Origin: Porphyra umbilicalis
Taxonomy: Eukaryota; Rhodophyta; Bangiophyceae; Bangiales; Bangiaceae
Reading direction: 5' to 3'
Assembly (NCBI GenBank): GCA_002049455.2
Contig: KV918774.1
Location: 248,001-312,000, forward strand
DNA: 64,000 nucleotides
Position numbers and translations under genes: made by a program. The notes under the pieces were generated by a model. The model was not told where the DNA came from, made no database searches, and was given only the letters and a program-made list of their open reading frames with translations. Shown one piece after another: positions 23,325 to 35,558 of this stretch. The number at the start of each line of letters is the position of its first letter. Position 1 is the first letter of the stretch.

Positions 23325-24315
23325 TCAGCAATGCGTGACGCCCGTGGCACGCCCACAGCAGGGAGACAAGAAATACAAAGATACAGAACGCACGGAAGAA
23401 AAAACTACCCACAGGCACGTTACCGAAAACGTGGCGGGCCACGCTTGCTCGGCTTGCCACCCCGACTGACCGAACCCGCCCCTCGCCCACTCCCCCAAGC
23501 AGCTCGTGCACCAAAACGCACCTCCCCCCGCCGCCAGCACATCCGTCACCCCTCCCCCCCGCGTCCCCCCAACGACTAAAAGCCGAGCACCCCACGCTGC
23601 TGCACGTGCCCCCCCCGGTGGCGCGCCTCCCCATACGGCGGGCGGGCGTCGCGCGGCTCGGCCTCTGCCGACGCGGGCGGGGGCGGCTCCCCCCCCCCCC
23701 CCCGCGCGACGCACGCCCGCGTCCACCCCCGCCCCGTACGAGGTGACGCCGACCAACGCAACGAGGGAGGCGAGCCCCACCGCCCGCACAACGGCCGCAT
23801 ACACCTCGGCCGCCGCGGCGGTGGCGGCCACGTCCGACACGCGGCGGCGGCGGCGGGCGGCCGCCGCCGCCGCCGCCGCCGCCGACGGGCCGCCGGCGGG
23901 GGGGGCGGCGCCCCCCTCTCCGCCCCCCACGGCGCCGCCGCCAGCAGCGCCCGCCGTGGTGGCCGCAAACGGGCCTTGGACGCCAGCCGCTTCGGGCGAC
24001 GGGGACCAGCCGTCGGCGACGGGGCCGGCGGCCGACGGGTGCCGCGGCGGCGCCGGGCGGCGGGAGAGGGCCGACAGGCGGGCGGCAAGGTCCGCCCGCA
24101 ACGCCGCGTCGTCCATGCCGGGGCGCGGGGGGGGGGGGGGGGGGGTCCGTCCCCGCCCGCGCCGCGCCCGCGCCGCAGGCGCCCGCCCGCCGCGGCCGCC
24201 AGTGGTGGGACACGGCCCCGCCGGGGCGGCGCGTCGAGCGCGGCGACCGCGTGGCCGAGCGGCCGACGCCGTGGGGCGGGTGCAGGCAGGGGGGGGGGAG
24301 GAAGGCCGCCGCCAT
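23325..24315 (-). CDS. Possible plastid-targeted single-TM protein (frame-shifted)
   Basis: An ATG at 24315 starts an Ala/Arg/Ser-rich, acid-poor leader resembling a plastid transit peptide. After a 19-base poly-C/G run (24127-24145) protein-like sequence continues in another frame (MDDAALRADLAARLSALSRR at 24116). It reaches one hydrophobic helix (VYAAVVRAVGLASLVALVGV) and then another poly-C/G run of 13. The 3' end is uncertain: the frame used here ends at 23325, but after the second run a different frame stops at 23576. I recognise no family. Third-position GC bias and the homopolymer frame breaks match the two better-supported genes. Confidence 0.35.
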
Positions 24316-24711
24316 GGTGCAGCCGCGGGGGTCCGGGGGGAAGGCAGGAAGGCGCGACGGCGGCTCGGCAGCCTGGGCGAGCGGGCAAGGGAAAGCAGAA
24401 GGCGGAGTGGCCGCTACCGCGGTCAGGGAAACACGGCAGAGACGCGAGCGCTGCGGAGCAAGAGGGTGGATGGAGAAGCGGCGTGACGGGGCCGGCGCGG
24501 CCGGGGCAGACAGAAATGGGCAGCCGGGAGGGAAACCGGAGCGCCCGTGAGGGGAGGCAGCGGGCGGCCGGGCAGGGGCGACGGGGAGGGGGGGGGCGGC
24601 CGTGGCGACGCGGGCGGCAGCAGCGTTGAAGCGTGGAGCGGCGAGCGGCGGCTTGCGGGGACTGGGCGGCGCGTGGCCGTTGCGGATCAGCACCCAGTAC
24701 CGCGTGCCGGT

Positions 24712-24743
<32 letters not shown>

Positions 24744-26814
24744 ACGTGGGCGTGCCGGCCGGGGCGGTGTTCCCACCCGTGGCCACCCCGCTTCCAGGGC
24801 GTCCGGTCGGGGTGCCAGCGGCGCGCCCCCCCCCCGCGGGAGCTGCAGCCTGCCCAGTGTCGCCCCGCCCACGCGCCGCACCCCGCCCAGAGCCGCGCCA
24901 GCGGGGCGGGCCCCCAGATATTTTGTGAGCGGGGATCGCATCACGAGCCGCTTGCAGGGTGAGCGAAGGAGGCGGATATTCTCGCTGGCGGGTGATCGCC
25001 ACGTGTGGTGGAGCTCTGCGCGCCGAACGTATAATTGAATACTGGAGCTGCGTGAAATGAGTAATTATAACAAAGAAAGTTACACATGGGAGGGCCTGAT
25101 TTCCGTCGCGACCCGGGGTACAGTACCCCCTCGTCGCCCTCCGCCCCCGCCGCGTGGCCGTCACGCCGTCGCTCGCCCGCTCACCCCACGTCCCCGCGGA
25201 TCTTGTTCCTCCCCCGCATCCCCAGCCCGCCCCCGTGCCCACCAATGTTAGCACTTGAAAGCGTGTTGTTGAAGCGGATCTCCGTCGGCTGGGCAGCGCC
25301 GTTGTGCGCGGCAGGCAGTCGTTGCGAGCGTGGCGAGCGCCTCGGGCTTGGCGGCGCGCGTGCCGTCACCCGATGGGTGGCCACGGCGCGTCTCGGCGGG
25401 CAGCGCTGTCCGCGACTACAAGACAGCAACGGCGGCGGCCCCCGTCGCTCGTGCCAGCATCCGCCACCGCCGCCGGCCCGGCAGGGGTAGGCCGCGTCGG
25501 CGGCGGGCACAGCGGAGCCCGCCGCGCCAGCCCGACGGCAGCGGAACGCACGCGGCCCGCGCCGGCCCGCTCGCGCCGCCCGACGACGTGGCGGGGGCGG
25601 ACCGCCGTGCCCCCGCGCGGCCGCGCGTCGCCTACGCTTTGCAGCCGCCGCCGGCGGCCGCCGGTTGCCCCTCGCGGCTGCCGACGCCAGCGCCACACAA
25701 CCTCCCCTCCGGCCCAGCGCCGCGCCGCGTCGTGACGCCGTGGTGCGCCCGCCGGTCCTGTGTCCCATGCAAAAAAGGGAAGTGGGACCACGCTGGCGCA
25801 GCGGCCGCGGCTGCGGCACACCCGCCCGTGCGCGCGCTGCCGCTGCCGCCGCCTGCCAAGCTCCACGCCGGCAGCGGCCGCATCGGGGCGGGCGGCCGTG
25901 TCGCCACGCGCGGCTGCGCGGTGCAGGGACGCTCTCCCCTGTGGCAGGGGACTGGCATCGACGTGGCGCGGGCGCCTACGCCGGCGCCCGCGGCACCACC
26001 CGTCGGGCGGCGGCGGCGCCCGCTGCCTGGGGCGGCGTCACCGCCCTTGAGCCGGCGGCGGCGGCAGCGGCGACAGCGGCGGGCGCCGAGGGGTGCGGGG
26101 GCGCCTACGACAGCGGCAGTGTCCCGACGCTAAAGGGCCCCACCAGGGGCGCCGACGACCCCACGTGCCGGGGCCTCCCCCCCCCCCCCCTGTGACCGAC
26201 GCTGACGACCGGCCGCCTCTTTGAGCTTCGTTCCTTGCCCGCCCTCGCCGCGGGCGGCACCGCCCATGCGGCAGACAACGGCGGCGGCGCCACGGCGGCC
26301 GCCGACGGCGCCGCCGCCGCCGCGGCATGGACGCCCGCGCCCGCCACGGCGGCGGCGGGGGGCGGGGCGACCGCGCCAATGGCCATTTGCCGCGGCGCGG
26401 CGCCACGCGCTCGTCGCAGGGCGGGCGGCAGCCCGCCGACGCGGCCGCGGCCGTCGACGACGCGGCTGTGACGGCGGGCCGGTGGCAACACGCCTGGCAC
26501 GGCGGGGGGGGCGCGGAGCGCCCGCCGCGGCGGCCGCCGGTCGACCATGCGGAGGCGGGGCGCGCGCGCCCGCCCGCAGAGGAAAAGACGGGGCGTCGGG
26601 GGAGGGCCGGCACGCGCGTGGCTGCCACTTGGAAGGGACACCACGGAGGGGAGGGGGGCGGCGGGGTGCCCCCGCACCCAGTGGCACCAGCGGCGGCGGC
26701 GGTGGTCGCCGCCGCCGCGTCGGCAGACCAAACTCAGCCGCCCCGCCGGACCGACACCAACGATCGCTCCCTTTGATCGGCGCCACGGGGCCACACCGGG
26801 CTGGCCGCAGCCGA
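24316..26814. other. Very GC-rich interval, no supported gene
   Basis: Long frames exist on both strands but are Arg/Ala/Pro/Gly-rich shadows with no domain. It contains a short GGTGGC microsatellite near 24707-24742. The left part probably includes the promoter of the minus-strand gene at 24315; the right part is downstream of the RRM gene. Confidence 0.4.
24707..24742. repeat. GGTGGC microsatellite
   Basis: About five to six head-to-tail copies of a GGTGGC hexamer. Confidence 0.8.
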
Positions 26815-27387
26815 CTAGGCCGGCGGCGGCCGTCCGCCCGCCGGCGGTGCCCGTCCGCCCGCCGGCGGCGGCCGTCCGCCCGCTGGCGGCAGGGCGCCGC
26901 GGCGGCCGCCGGCCCCGCCGTCCCCCCCACCCCCCCCCCCCCCCTCGCCCCCCCCCCCCCCTCCCCCCCCCATCGCCCCCCCCCCCGCATGCCCGGGGGC
27001 CCACGGCCGCCCGGCGGGGCGACCCCCCAAACGGCGGGCGCCCCCCCCAAACCCCATCCCCCCCCCCCCAGCGGCGGGGGTCCGAGCGCCCGGCGCGCCG
27101 GCGGCGGGCCGCCGAGCATCCCACCCCCCCCCCCATCCCCCCTCCGGCCATCCCCCCCCCCCCCCCCCCCGCCCCCGCCGCCCATCCCCCCCGGTGGGCG
27201 GCTCGCCGCCGCGCGCCCCCAGTGCACGCTCGCCACCCGCCCCGCGACGGGGCGCCCGCGTTGGCACCCGTGGATCGCCGCCGCCGCCTGCGCGTGCGTG
27301 CGGTAGTGCACGAAGGCGTAGGTGTGGTCGGCGTGCGCGCCGGCGGCGGGCGCCGCCGCTGCCGGCGGCCCGCCGCCGCCCGTCGCC

Positions 27388-27433
<46 letters not shown>

Positions 27434-28154
27434 GGGCGGCTTCGGGGATGCGCACGTGCGTAATGTCCCCAAAGCCGCCCATGGCACCCCGCAGCGCGGC
27501 CTCGGTGACGCCGGGCGGCACGCCCGACAGGTGGACGGTGACGTTGTGAGGGGGGCTCGCCCGCGTGACCGCCTCGAGGTCGAGGAGCGGCGGCTCGGCG
27601 CCGCCGCCGGCGGGGGGCGGCGCGCCCGCGGCGGGCGCCCCAGCCCCGCCCGGTCCGCCGCCGCCGCCGCCGCCGCCACCATCGGCACCACCACCACTCG
27701 CACCACCGGTCCCACCACTGGCGAGGGCGCCCCCCCTCCTCCTCCCCCTCCCCCCCCAGCGGCGCCCGCCCCCCGCCCCTTGGCCCAATCCACCCGCAGC
27801 GGCCGCCCCGCCACGACGGAACCCGCAATCGTGGTGAGCGCCGCGTCCGCCTCGGCCCGCGTCCGAAACGACACAAAGCCGTACCCGCCGACGGCGGGGC
27901 CACCGCCACCGCCCGCGCCGGGCGCCTCCCGGGACACTTTGGCCGACGTGACGCGGCCGGCGAGCGCAAAGGCGGCGGCGAGCGCCGCGTCGGTGACCGA
28001 CCCGCCAACGTTGCCGACAAAGAGGTGGTAGTGGGTGGACGTGTCTTCGGGGGGGGGAGGGGGAGGGGCGGGGCGGGCCCACCACTCGCCGCGGGCGCGC
28101 CACCAGCCCCCCCACCGCCGCCACCGCCAACGTTACCGCCGCCGCCGCCGCCCC

Positions 28155-28188
<34 letters not shown>

Positions 28189-28578
28189 GCCACCGCCGCC
28201 ACCGCCGCCGCCGCCGCCGCCGCCCCCCCCCCCCGGCCGCCCATTCCCCCCCCATCGCGGCGGGTGTGCCGACGACCGCCGCCCCCGCGCCCGTGTGCGC
28301 CCAATCGACGGTCATGCCCATCCCATAGACGAGCCGCGACGCGAGCACCTCCACCGCCGTCAGCGCGTCGCGGCGGGCGGCCATGTCGACAAAGCCAAAG
28401 CCGAGTGACCGGCCCGAGCCGCGGTCGGCCACGACCTTGGCGAGCTTGACGGGGCCTACCAGCGAAAAGATCTCGGTCAGCAGCTCCGTGCACACCCGCG
28501 GGTCGAGGTTGCCGACGTAGAGTGACGCGCTGTCCGACAGTTTGCCGCCGTCGGGGGGGGGGGGGTGGCGGGCGCCAT
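26815..28578 (-). CDS. Three-RRM RNA-binding protein, TIA-1/UBP1/Pub1-like
   Basis: Three RRMs lie in order on the minus strand. RRM1 (about 28260-28530) has the RNP2-like LYVGNLDPR and RNP1-like GFGFVDM. RRM2 (about 27790-28040) has HYHLFVGNVGG and GYGFVSF, ending RPLRVDWAKG. RRM3 (about 27210-27560) has VTVHLSGVPPG and YAFVHY, ending ASVHWGR. This order and the wording of RRM1 (NLDPRV) and RRM2 fit the TIA-1/UBP1/Pub1 family of U-rich-RNA binders in mRNA stability, splicing and stress granules. Linkers and tail are Gly-rich. The likely start is the ATG at 28578 (MAPATPPPP). The RRMs lie in different frames, with shifts needed at G/C runs near 28553-28565, 28222-28246 and 27729-27790. The C-terminus is uncertain: one frame ends at 26815 in GGRPPPA repeats, another stays open to 26130. 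Confidence 0.85.
27378..27437. repeat. CCG trinucleotide run inside the RRM gene
   Basis: Nearly pure CCG repeats encoding a poly-Gly insertion inside RRM3, between HVRIPEAARG and the YAFVHY strand. Confidence 0.85.
28132..28246. repeat. CCG/CCA run plus poly-C, RRM1-RRM2 linker
   Basis: CCG and CCA trinucleotides followed by a 12-base C run. It encodes a Gly-rich linker, and the reading frame changes here. Confidence 0.8.
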
Positions 28579-28811
28579 TGCGCGAGGGGGGCGGGGGGCA
28601 GCGCGGCCTGCAAGCGAGGTGCAAAGAGGTGGGGCGATAGCAGAGTGGGGGGTCGAGGCGGCGCGAGGGCGACGCGACAACGAGCAGAAGGGAAATGGTG
28701 GGAGATGGAGGGAGGCAAGCAGGGGGAGAGAAAGCAACAGACTGCGCAGGCTGTGCAAAAAAAAAGACGAGGGCGACGGTAGCCTCGTCTCAACAGTGGT
28801 GAGCCGGTCAC

Positions 28812-28884
28812 CGCGCAGTGCCCGCAAGCGCCTGTTGTCCAGCGAATCATTTGTGGGCGTCTGTGGCGCCAATAAACCGGCACG
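28812..28884 (+). repeat. Dispersed short repeat, copy a
   Basis: About 70 bases (GCGCAGTGCCCGCAAGCGCC, then TGTTGTCCAGC, then ATTTGTGGGCGTCTGTGGCG) recur inverted at 51066-51139 and partly at 49977-50003. This copy is about 235 bases upstream of the RRM gene start, in its presumed promoter or 5' UTR. Confidence 0.8.
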
Positions 28885-29954
28885 GCCGCGCTGTGCTGCT
28901 TAAGTGGGGTCGGAGCACATTGGCCTTTTTCCCTATGCAGAACACACATTCTGGTGTGTGCGGCCGCGGCATTTTGACTAAGCATTGGGCGTTCGACGGG
29001 AGTGAAGATGGGCACATTCTGCGAGGGTCGATGCACAATGCCCAAATGTGTAATATCTCCCTGCATCGTGGTGCTGATATCTCTGTGAGTGCCAATAGGC
29101 TGGCGCCGTTCGGTCCTCAATGGTCCAATGGGACCCATGCAGCGCCTTGCATGGCGGACGAGAACGGAGATGAAACATGATGTCCGACCCGCCTCCGGAA
29201 AAAAGGGCCAGTTCTGGCTGCAGTTCGCCGTGGAGGACGAGGATTTGGCCGTTGCCCTGCCAGCGGCAGCGGTGGTGAACGTCGTTGGGCGACGCTGCGC
29301 ATGAGCCAGACTCCCCCGGTGCGTTGTTCATGTGGCGCTGGCTGGAGGAGGAGCTTACCATGATGGCGCTCTTCATCATGCGGCTACGTACGTGCCCGAG
29401 GTTGAGTTGTGGGCATGAACAGATGGGGTCACGCTGCAGGACATTGCTCTGGCGGCCGAGCTACTCCGTCACACTCTCCTATTCCAGATAGTTGCCCTCG
29501 ATGTGAATGAAGATGAAGATCATGGTTACGTCACGGCCTGACATTGTTCTCCTGGACGTGCATGTGTACGGGCGATGGTCCAGCTTGAGGGGATGCCCAT
29601 TGAGCTCAGTGGCACTTGTTTCTTACCTGCGCGGCTTCTGAGCTTCTCTGTTGGTGGATTGCATTAGGAATATGTTTCTGGCTGGCGTGTCAATGGGAGT
29701 AACGGAGATGCTCTTGTGCCTTCCACGCGGTGGTCGTGTACAGCAGTTGGGTCACTCGTCCTCTGTTACTGCTGTGCTTACTGTGGGGAGATTTCCCCGC
29801 AGAATGCGCAGTACGCCGCGCAGTGTATCACATTAGACCGCAGACGCTGCCACATCGGGACCTCGGCATTATGGCGGCATTCGCCCTTTTTGCTCATTCC
29901 GCTGTGAAGCGCTGATGGGCTCATCGTTGGCATGCGGACACCGTATATCTGTAC
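28885..29954. other. Intergenic, no supported gene
   Basis: Short frames only; nothing recognised on either strand. Confidence 0.35.
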
Positions 29955-30861
29955 CAGGCCTCACCAAGGGTATCAGTTTCAGCCGCGAGTACGGTATGTG
30001 GCTCGGATCCAGCCACCGAGTATTGGCTGACAGTGAGCCGGATTTTAGACGTCCGAGTATGAGTATCGCTCAAACCTGACAGAGCGGGTATCAAGAGTAC
30101 ATACCCTTGAAGTTTTGGGACGTCGGTATCCAATGTCGTTCCGAAGCGCGGGTATGCGTATACCTTTCACAGGAATGCATATTTCCTTCGTGCAGCTAAC
30201 TTTGTAGTTTTGATACCAATTTATTCGTTAAGCGGCTGATGTCGTCGTGGTGCCGGACCTTCGTTGGCTCCTCGGCCCGAACGAGCTTTGTCACTGGGTC
30301 CGACCGGGCGGCGATCAGGGCTACAGGCCCTGTCGAATGCGTCCACCCCAAGGACCGATTGGAACTCTCGGTAGAAGTGCAAGGAGCGAGCGAGAGGCTC
30401 GCGAAAGGCGAGACGAACGGGAGGGTTGGGAAGGTGACCGCCGCCGCGCCGCGTGGTGGGCGAGGATGAAGATCGGGGCGGAGGAACGGGGAGAGCAGAG
30501 AAGGATGACGGACGCCTAAGAGCGCAAGAGGGTGGATGGTGGGCTGTCACTCGCTTCGCACGCATGCAGATGCGTGATGTTGGCCCGAATCGCACGCTCT
30601 GCCTCTGCTCAGATTGCCAGGCATCGATTTGATGTGGAAGTATCCGGTCAATTCACCGTCAAAAGTGTCGAAGTATCCAGAATCGAGAGTACGAGTAACA
30701 CTCTTGATACCCTTGGACGTCAGGTTTCGCGGGTATCTGACCACTGCTCATTCACCGAGTATGGGTATTGGGGAAGGATCGCAAAATCCCGCGAGTATGA
30801 GTATATACCCGAAAAATATACTCGAGTGATACCCTTCCCGAAATACTCTTGGTGAGGCCTG
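29955..30861. mobile_element. Non-autonomous hAT-like element, 907 bp
   Basis: The ends are CAGGCCTCACCAAGGGTATC at left and, read inward from the right, CAGGCCTCACCAAGAGTATT. Both sides carry the perfect 8-base duplication ATCTGTAC (29947-29954 and 30862-30869). Subterminal regions are dense in GGGTAT/GAGTAT motifs. CAGG ends plus an 8-bp duplication indicate hAT. The interior encodes nothing recognisable. Confidence 0.93.
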
Positions 30862-30908
30862 ATCTGTACACGTCATGATCATACGCGACTGATGGTGTAA
30901 AACGGACA

Positions 30909-31620
30909 ATTCCAGGCACGTGCGTGCAACACCCTGGCCTTCAGGGCGCTGGCGCGCTGGGCGACGCATCGACACCGTGTACGCCGGCCGGCTCCATAGC
31001 CGCGAACACGCACGGGGGTACGTAAAGCCACGTTGCCGTGGTGGGGGGGGCGTGGGGCGGGGAAAGGGGTGCCGCCGCCGCCACCGCCACGGCGGCGGCC
31101 CGCCGGCGTGGCGCAACGCCCACGGACGGGGCAGTCACCCCGCCGCGTCGCGCCCCTGCGCGCGGCGGGTGGGGCGGCCGACACGGCGCACGGGCGGGCG
31201 GGTGGGGTCGACCGCCGCGCGACGGGGCGCCTCTACCCGCACCAGTAGATGGAGTCAGCAACCGCCAACGCGCCGCCGCAGCAGAAGCCGGCGCGCTGGC
31301 ATGATCACCCCCAGGTCATCGTGGGCGCTTTGAACCCCAGAAGTCGCTGCGCGCGCGCGGTCGCCGCGCGCAACTCGGGGCGGTGGGGGGGGGCAGGGGG
31401 GCAGGCGCCCTGTGACCCCTGCGGCACGACAGTCCTTCTCAGCCACTTAACTCTATTCGCTTTTAGCGTCATCGCGACCCTTCCAACGCTGACACGCTCT
31501 CAGATCCCTGAGAACACGAATGCAGACTGCCACCTCTGAAACGGAGAGCAAGTCCTGTGATCTAAGTATATGTGTGCATCACTACACTTTGAGAGCACCC
31601 TGTCCTAAAGGCCAGGGAAT
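30909..31620 (+). mobile_element. Repeat B, copy 1 (about 710 bp)
   Basis: An inverted copy lies at 36371-37066. Outer limits of similarity are ATTCCAGGCACGTGCGTG at left and AAGGCCAGGGAAT at right; near each end is an inverted CCCTGGCCTT(C/T)AGG motif. The centre is GC-rich, with a conserved but meaningless Arg/Gly-rich frame. Probably a non-autonomous transposon; no clear target duplication seen. Confidence 0.75.
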
Positions 31621-31814
31621 TATTTCGATTGTGGACTCTTGGGTTTTTGAATTTACCACAATGACGCGTGCGTCGGTAACCTTTCTGGATATCGCTTGAC
31701 GTGACGTAACAATGGCTGTCCGATGGATATGAGCGTCACAAGACAGAGTAAGACAGCGGGCCCCAGCATGTTCTGACGGGTCACAAACACCGCGCAGGCG
31801 CGCCCTTCCGTGGA

Positions 31815-32290
31815 GAAGGCCCATCCCCCACGCCAGCTGCAGGCAGCGGCCGGCGGCGGGCCCCCCGCCGGCCGCCGCTCCCGCCGCTGACCGCCACCCC
31901 CCTACGGGGCCCACCCCCGCCCCTGGCCGCGCCCCCCGCTGCTGGCGCCGGCGACGTCGCTTGCGCCGCCCTGGCCGCCGGCTGGCGCCGCCGCTGCCCG
32001 CCGCCGCCCGCGCCGCTGGCGCCGCCGCCGTCGCTGCCGCTGCCCTGGCCGCCAGCTGGCGTCGCCGCTGCCCGCCGCCGCCCCCAACGCTGGCCGCCTC
32101 CCCCCCTGATGGCGCTACCCCAGCCGCTGCCGTCGCCCCCGTCGCTGCCGCCGCCCCTGCCCTTGGTCGCAGCCCCCACCGCTGGCGCCGCCCCCGCCAC
32201 TGATGGCCAGCCCCGCTGCTGGCGCCGCCCCCGCCGCTTCCTACCGCCCCCGCCGCTGGCCGCCGCCCCCGCGGGCGGGCGGTGGCAGCA
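31815..32290 (-). repeat. GC-rich minisatellite (related to 33660-35100, inverted)
   Basis: Imperfect CCGCCGCTGGCGCCG-type units. On the minus strand it matches the start of the array at 33660-35100, including the leading non-repetitive CACCGACCGCCCGC-like segment. All frames are open and low-complexity. Confidence 0.7.
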
Positions 32291-33659
32291 ACTTCGGCGC
32301 GGGTGCGGTCTGCCTGAGGGCGGGCCATCGGTGGCGGGTGGCGGGTGTTGGGGTGGGTCGGCCGCGGCCTTTGATTGTGGGTGAGGAGGCGGAAGTGGTG
32401 GAGGGAGGCAGCGACGGCGAGGGGAAGCAGCTGCGGTGTGGGGGGGCAACAACTGTGTGGGGGTGCAGCGAGGGTCGGAGGAGGCAACAAGGGTGGGGAG
32501 AGGCAGCAGGGATTGGGGATGCAGAGGCAGTGTGGGGAAGCAACGGCTATGGGGGGGTGGGCGTCGGACGCGAGAATGAGCGTGGTGGTGAGCGAGGTAG
32601 CATCGGTACTGGCTGAAAGGGACGAGAAATGGGGGAAGGAGGGAGATGAACCCTTCTGACAGTGTGTCAGACGCAGTCTATACGACAGAAAGGCACTGAC
32701 GACTGCAGTCGTAGCCGTCCTGGCAACCAGCTGAGGGGGGCACGGAGGCAGAGGAGACTGCAGACGGCTTCACCAAGCAGTGTGAATGGACCCCCTTTGA
32801 CAGTGCTTCAAATCCAGTGTGCTCCGCAGATCGACACTGACACTGTCAAATCCATTTTCTCTGACACTGTTCAATCCAGTGGGTTGCCACCCTACGCTTC
32901 TCTTGCTGCCTATAACAGTTCTGCATCTGTTCTTGCAAAAAAAGAAACGCTGCGTACCTCCTACAGCACCCTTTGCCCATGTTGTTCACTTTTTATTTGG
33001 AGACTGTACGGTCTGGTTACCTCCGCGTTACCCGCTTCCATCTGGTCCAAGAAAAAGGAGCATGCGGCACGTCGGGGGCGAAGTCGACCAAAACGACACT
33101 TTTTCAGAGAGAATCCTTTCTGGTGCTTTGAAGGGTCCTGGGAACGGAAATGCAGGTGGCTAAGTGTACAAAGGCCTCCTTCCTACTTTTCTAGCCCCTC
33201 CAAGTTCACAGCGGCCAGATATGCCACTACCTCCCAACGGTGCTCTGTCTGTCTGCTGGCCAACTTTCTGTGTGCGTTGGCTTTTATACATCCCATACAC
33301 TCAATCGAGGCTGAAAAGCCACATCAGTACGGTCGTAGGATGCCCACGTCACGTAGCGTCCTTTCCGCCAACCGAGCCACCTCATTATTGTGTGTATGAG
33401 TCGCCTGCGGAGGCGGATTGCTGCCAAAGCACCCGAGGCCCTCCCTGAAAGTCCCATAAGATCCCCGCACACTCGTAGCCGTGGCGCATGAACAGTTATC
33501 GGTGGATGTATTATTGACGTACTAAACAGACGCCGGCCGCTACCGCCGCCGCCGGCTCCCACTGCCAGCCACCGTGAACAGCCGCCCCACCCACACCCAA
33601 AGCCCACGCACCGTCCACCCCCCACACCCACCACGTGCCACCCACCACTCGCCATGGAA
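32291..33659. other. Intergenic between two minisatellites
   Basis: A 245-codon frame (32662-33399, plus) has no recognisable domain. Short GACACTGT/ATCCAGTG motifs recur at 32765-32885. No gene is claimed. Confidence 0.4.
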
Positions 33660-35100
33660 AGCCCATCCACACGCAGACCGCACAGACGCCGGGGTCGCTA
33701 CCACCGACCGCCCGCAGGGGCGGCGGCCAACGGCGGGGGCGGTCGTCAGCGGTGGCGGCGGCGCCAGCGGCGGAGGCCGCGGCCAGGGGCGGGGGCGGCG
33801 CCACCGGCGCAGGCGACGCCAGCAGGGGGGACGGCCGCCAGGGGCCAGGGCAGCACCAGCGGCCGGGGCTGCGGCAGCGGCTGGGGCGGTGCCGCCAGGG
33901 GGGGAGGCGGCCAGCGTCGGGGGCTGCGGCGGGCAGCGGCGGCGCCAGCCGGCGGCCAGGGCAGCGCCAGCGACGGCGGCGGCGCCAGCGGCGGGGACCG
34001 CGGCTAGGGGCGGCGGCGGCGACTGCGGTGGGGGTGGCGCCAGCAGGTGGGGCGCCCGCCAGAGACCAGGGCGGCGCCAGCGGTGGCGGTGGCGCCAGCG
34101 GCGGAGGCTGCGGCCAGGGGTGGGGGCGGTGGCCAGCGGCGGCGGCGGCGGCGGGCGGCGGCGGAACCAGCCGGGGGCGGCAGCGGCATCAGCCAGGGGC
34201 GGTGGCGGCAGCGACCGGGGGTGGCTGCGGCAGCGGCCGGGGACGAGGGAACCAGCACCCGAGAGGAGCGGCGGCAGCTGCCGGGGGCGGCAGCAGCGGC
34301 CGGGGGCGGCGGCAGTCGCCGGGAGCGGCGACAGCGCTCGGGGGCGGCGGCGGCAGCCGCCGGGGGCGGCGGTGGCAGCAGCTGGTGGCGGCGGCGGCAG
34401 CCGTCGGGGGCGGCAGCGGCAGCCGCCGGGGGCGGCGGCGTCAGCGGCCGGGGACAGCGGCGCCAGCGGCCGAGGGCGGTGGAGGCGGCAGCCGGGGGCG
34501 GCAGCAGGGGCCAAGGGCGGCGCCAGCCGCCGTGAGCGGCGGCAGCATTCGGGGGCGGCGGCGGCAGCGGCCGGGGCGGCGTCGGCAGCCGCCGGGGGCG
34601 GCGGCGGCAGCGGCCGGGGACGACGGCGGCAGCGGCCGGGGGCAGCTGCGGCTGGGGACGGCGGCGGCGGCCGCCGCGGGCGGCAGTGGCGGCAGCCGAG
34701 GTCGGCGACGGTGGCGGTCGAGGGCGGTGGCGGCAGCGGCTGGCAGCTGCGGCGGAGGCAGCTGGGAGCGGCGGTGCCGGCGGCCGTCGGCGGGGGCGGC
34801 GGCAGGCTGGGGCGGCGGCGGCAGGGGGCGGCGTTAGCGTCGATAGTAGCTCGTGGTGGCGGCGGCGGCAGGCAGGGGCGGCGGCGGCAGGTGACGGCGG
34901 CGGCGGCAAGACCGGGCGCCGGTGGCAGCGGGCCGTGACGACGGCGGCGGCGGCTGGTGGCGGCGGCGGTGGCAGCCGGGGGCGGCGACGGCGGCAGCCA
35001 GGGGCGGCCGCGCCGCGGGGGCGGCGGCAGCCAGGGGCGGCCGCGCAGCGGAGGCGGCGGCAGCCAGGGGAAGCGACAGCGGGGGACGGCAGCAGTGCGG
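33660..35100 (+). repeat. Large GC minisatellite array (about 1.4 kb)
   Basis: Hundreds of imperfect CGGCGGCAGC-GCCGGGGGCGG type subunits keep all six frames open. Repeats spell Gly/Arg/Ala/Ser on one strand and Pro/Ala/Arg on the other. No start, domain or non-repetitive flank suggests a real protein. Confidence 0.8.
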
Positions 35101-35558
35101 GAAAAAGGCAACCGCTGCGGGGGGGGGAGTAGCGCGGTGCAGCGACAGCCGCGGGTGGCAGCCATCCATGCGCCGTGGGTAGCTCCCATTCAGCGGGGGC
35201 GGCCGGCATGATGCCCAGCTGGTGGGACGTGTGACGGGGAAATGTGATTCCAGCACTGTGAATGATGTGATGACGCGCAGCTCGCAGGAACGTTGTAACG
35301 ATCTGTTCTCTGGCCTCTCGTTGTCATTCCCATGTACTGGACTTTCCGTCCGGCAGTGCATTTGAATCCCGACCGCATTCCATCCGGGGCGGGCCGACGG
35401 CTGCTGTAAGGGACCCCCTCCAGTCGAGCGTACTGAGGCGACTTGATTGCGATTTGCTTTGAACTACAGTGCTCTGAGGCGTTGCAAACGGCCCACACGA
35501 CGATTCTACCTTACACAATCGACGGGGTGCCCTTCTGCATGAGATACTACATGGCACA

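Noticed and set aside
26130-29138. 1002-codon minus-strand frame as a single protein
   Set aside because: It contains RRM3 but reads RRM1 and RRM2 out of frame, and most of its length is Arg/Pro/Gly shadow sequence.
32662-33399. 245-codon plus-strand gene
   Set aside because: No domain, average composition of random frames, and no convincing start or splice context.
33540-35189. 549-codon Pro/Ala-rich minus frame and matching plus frames
   Set aside because: All six frames stay open because of the GC minisatellite; no domain or sensible start.
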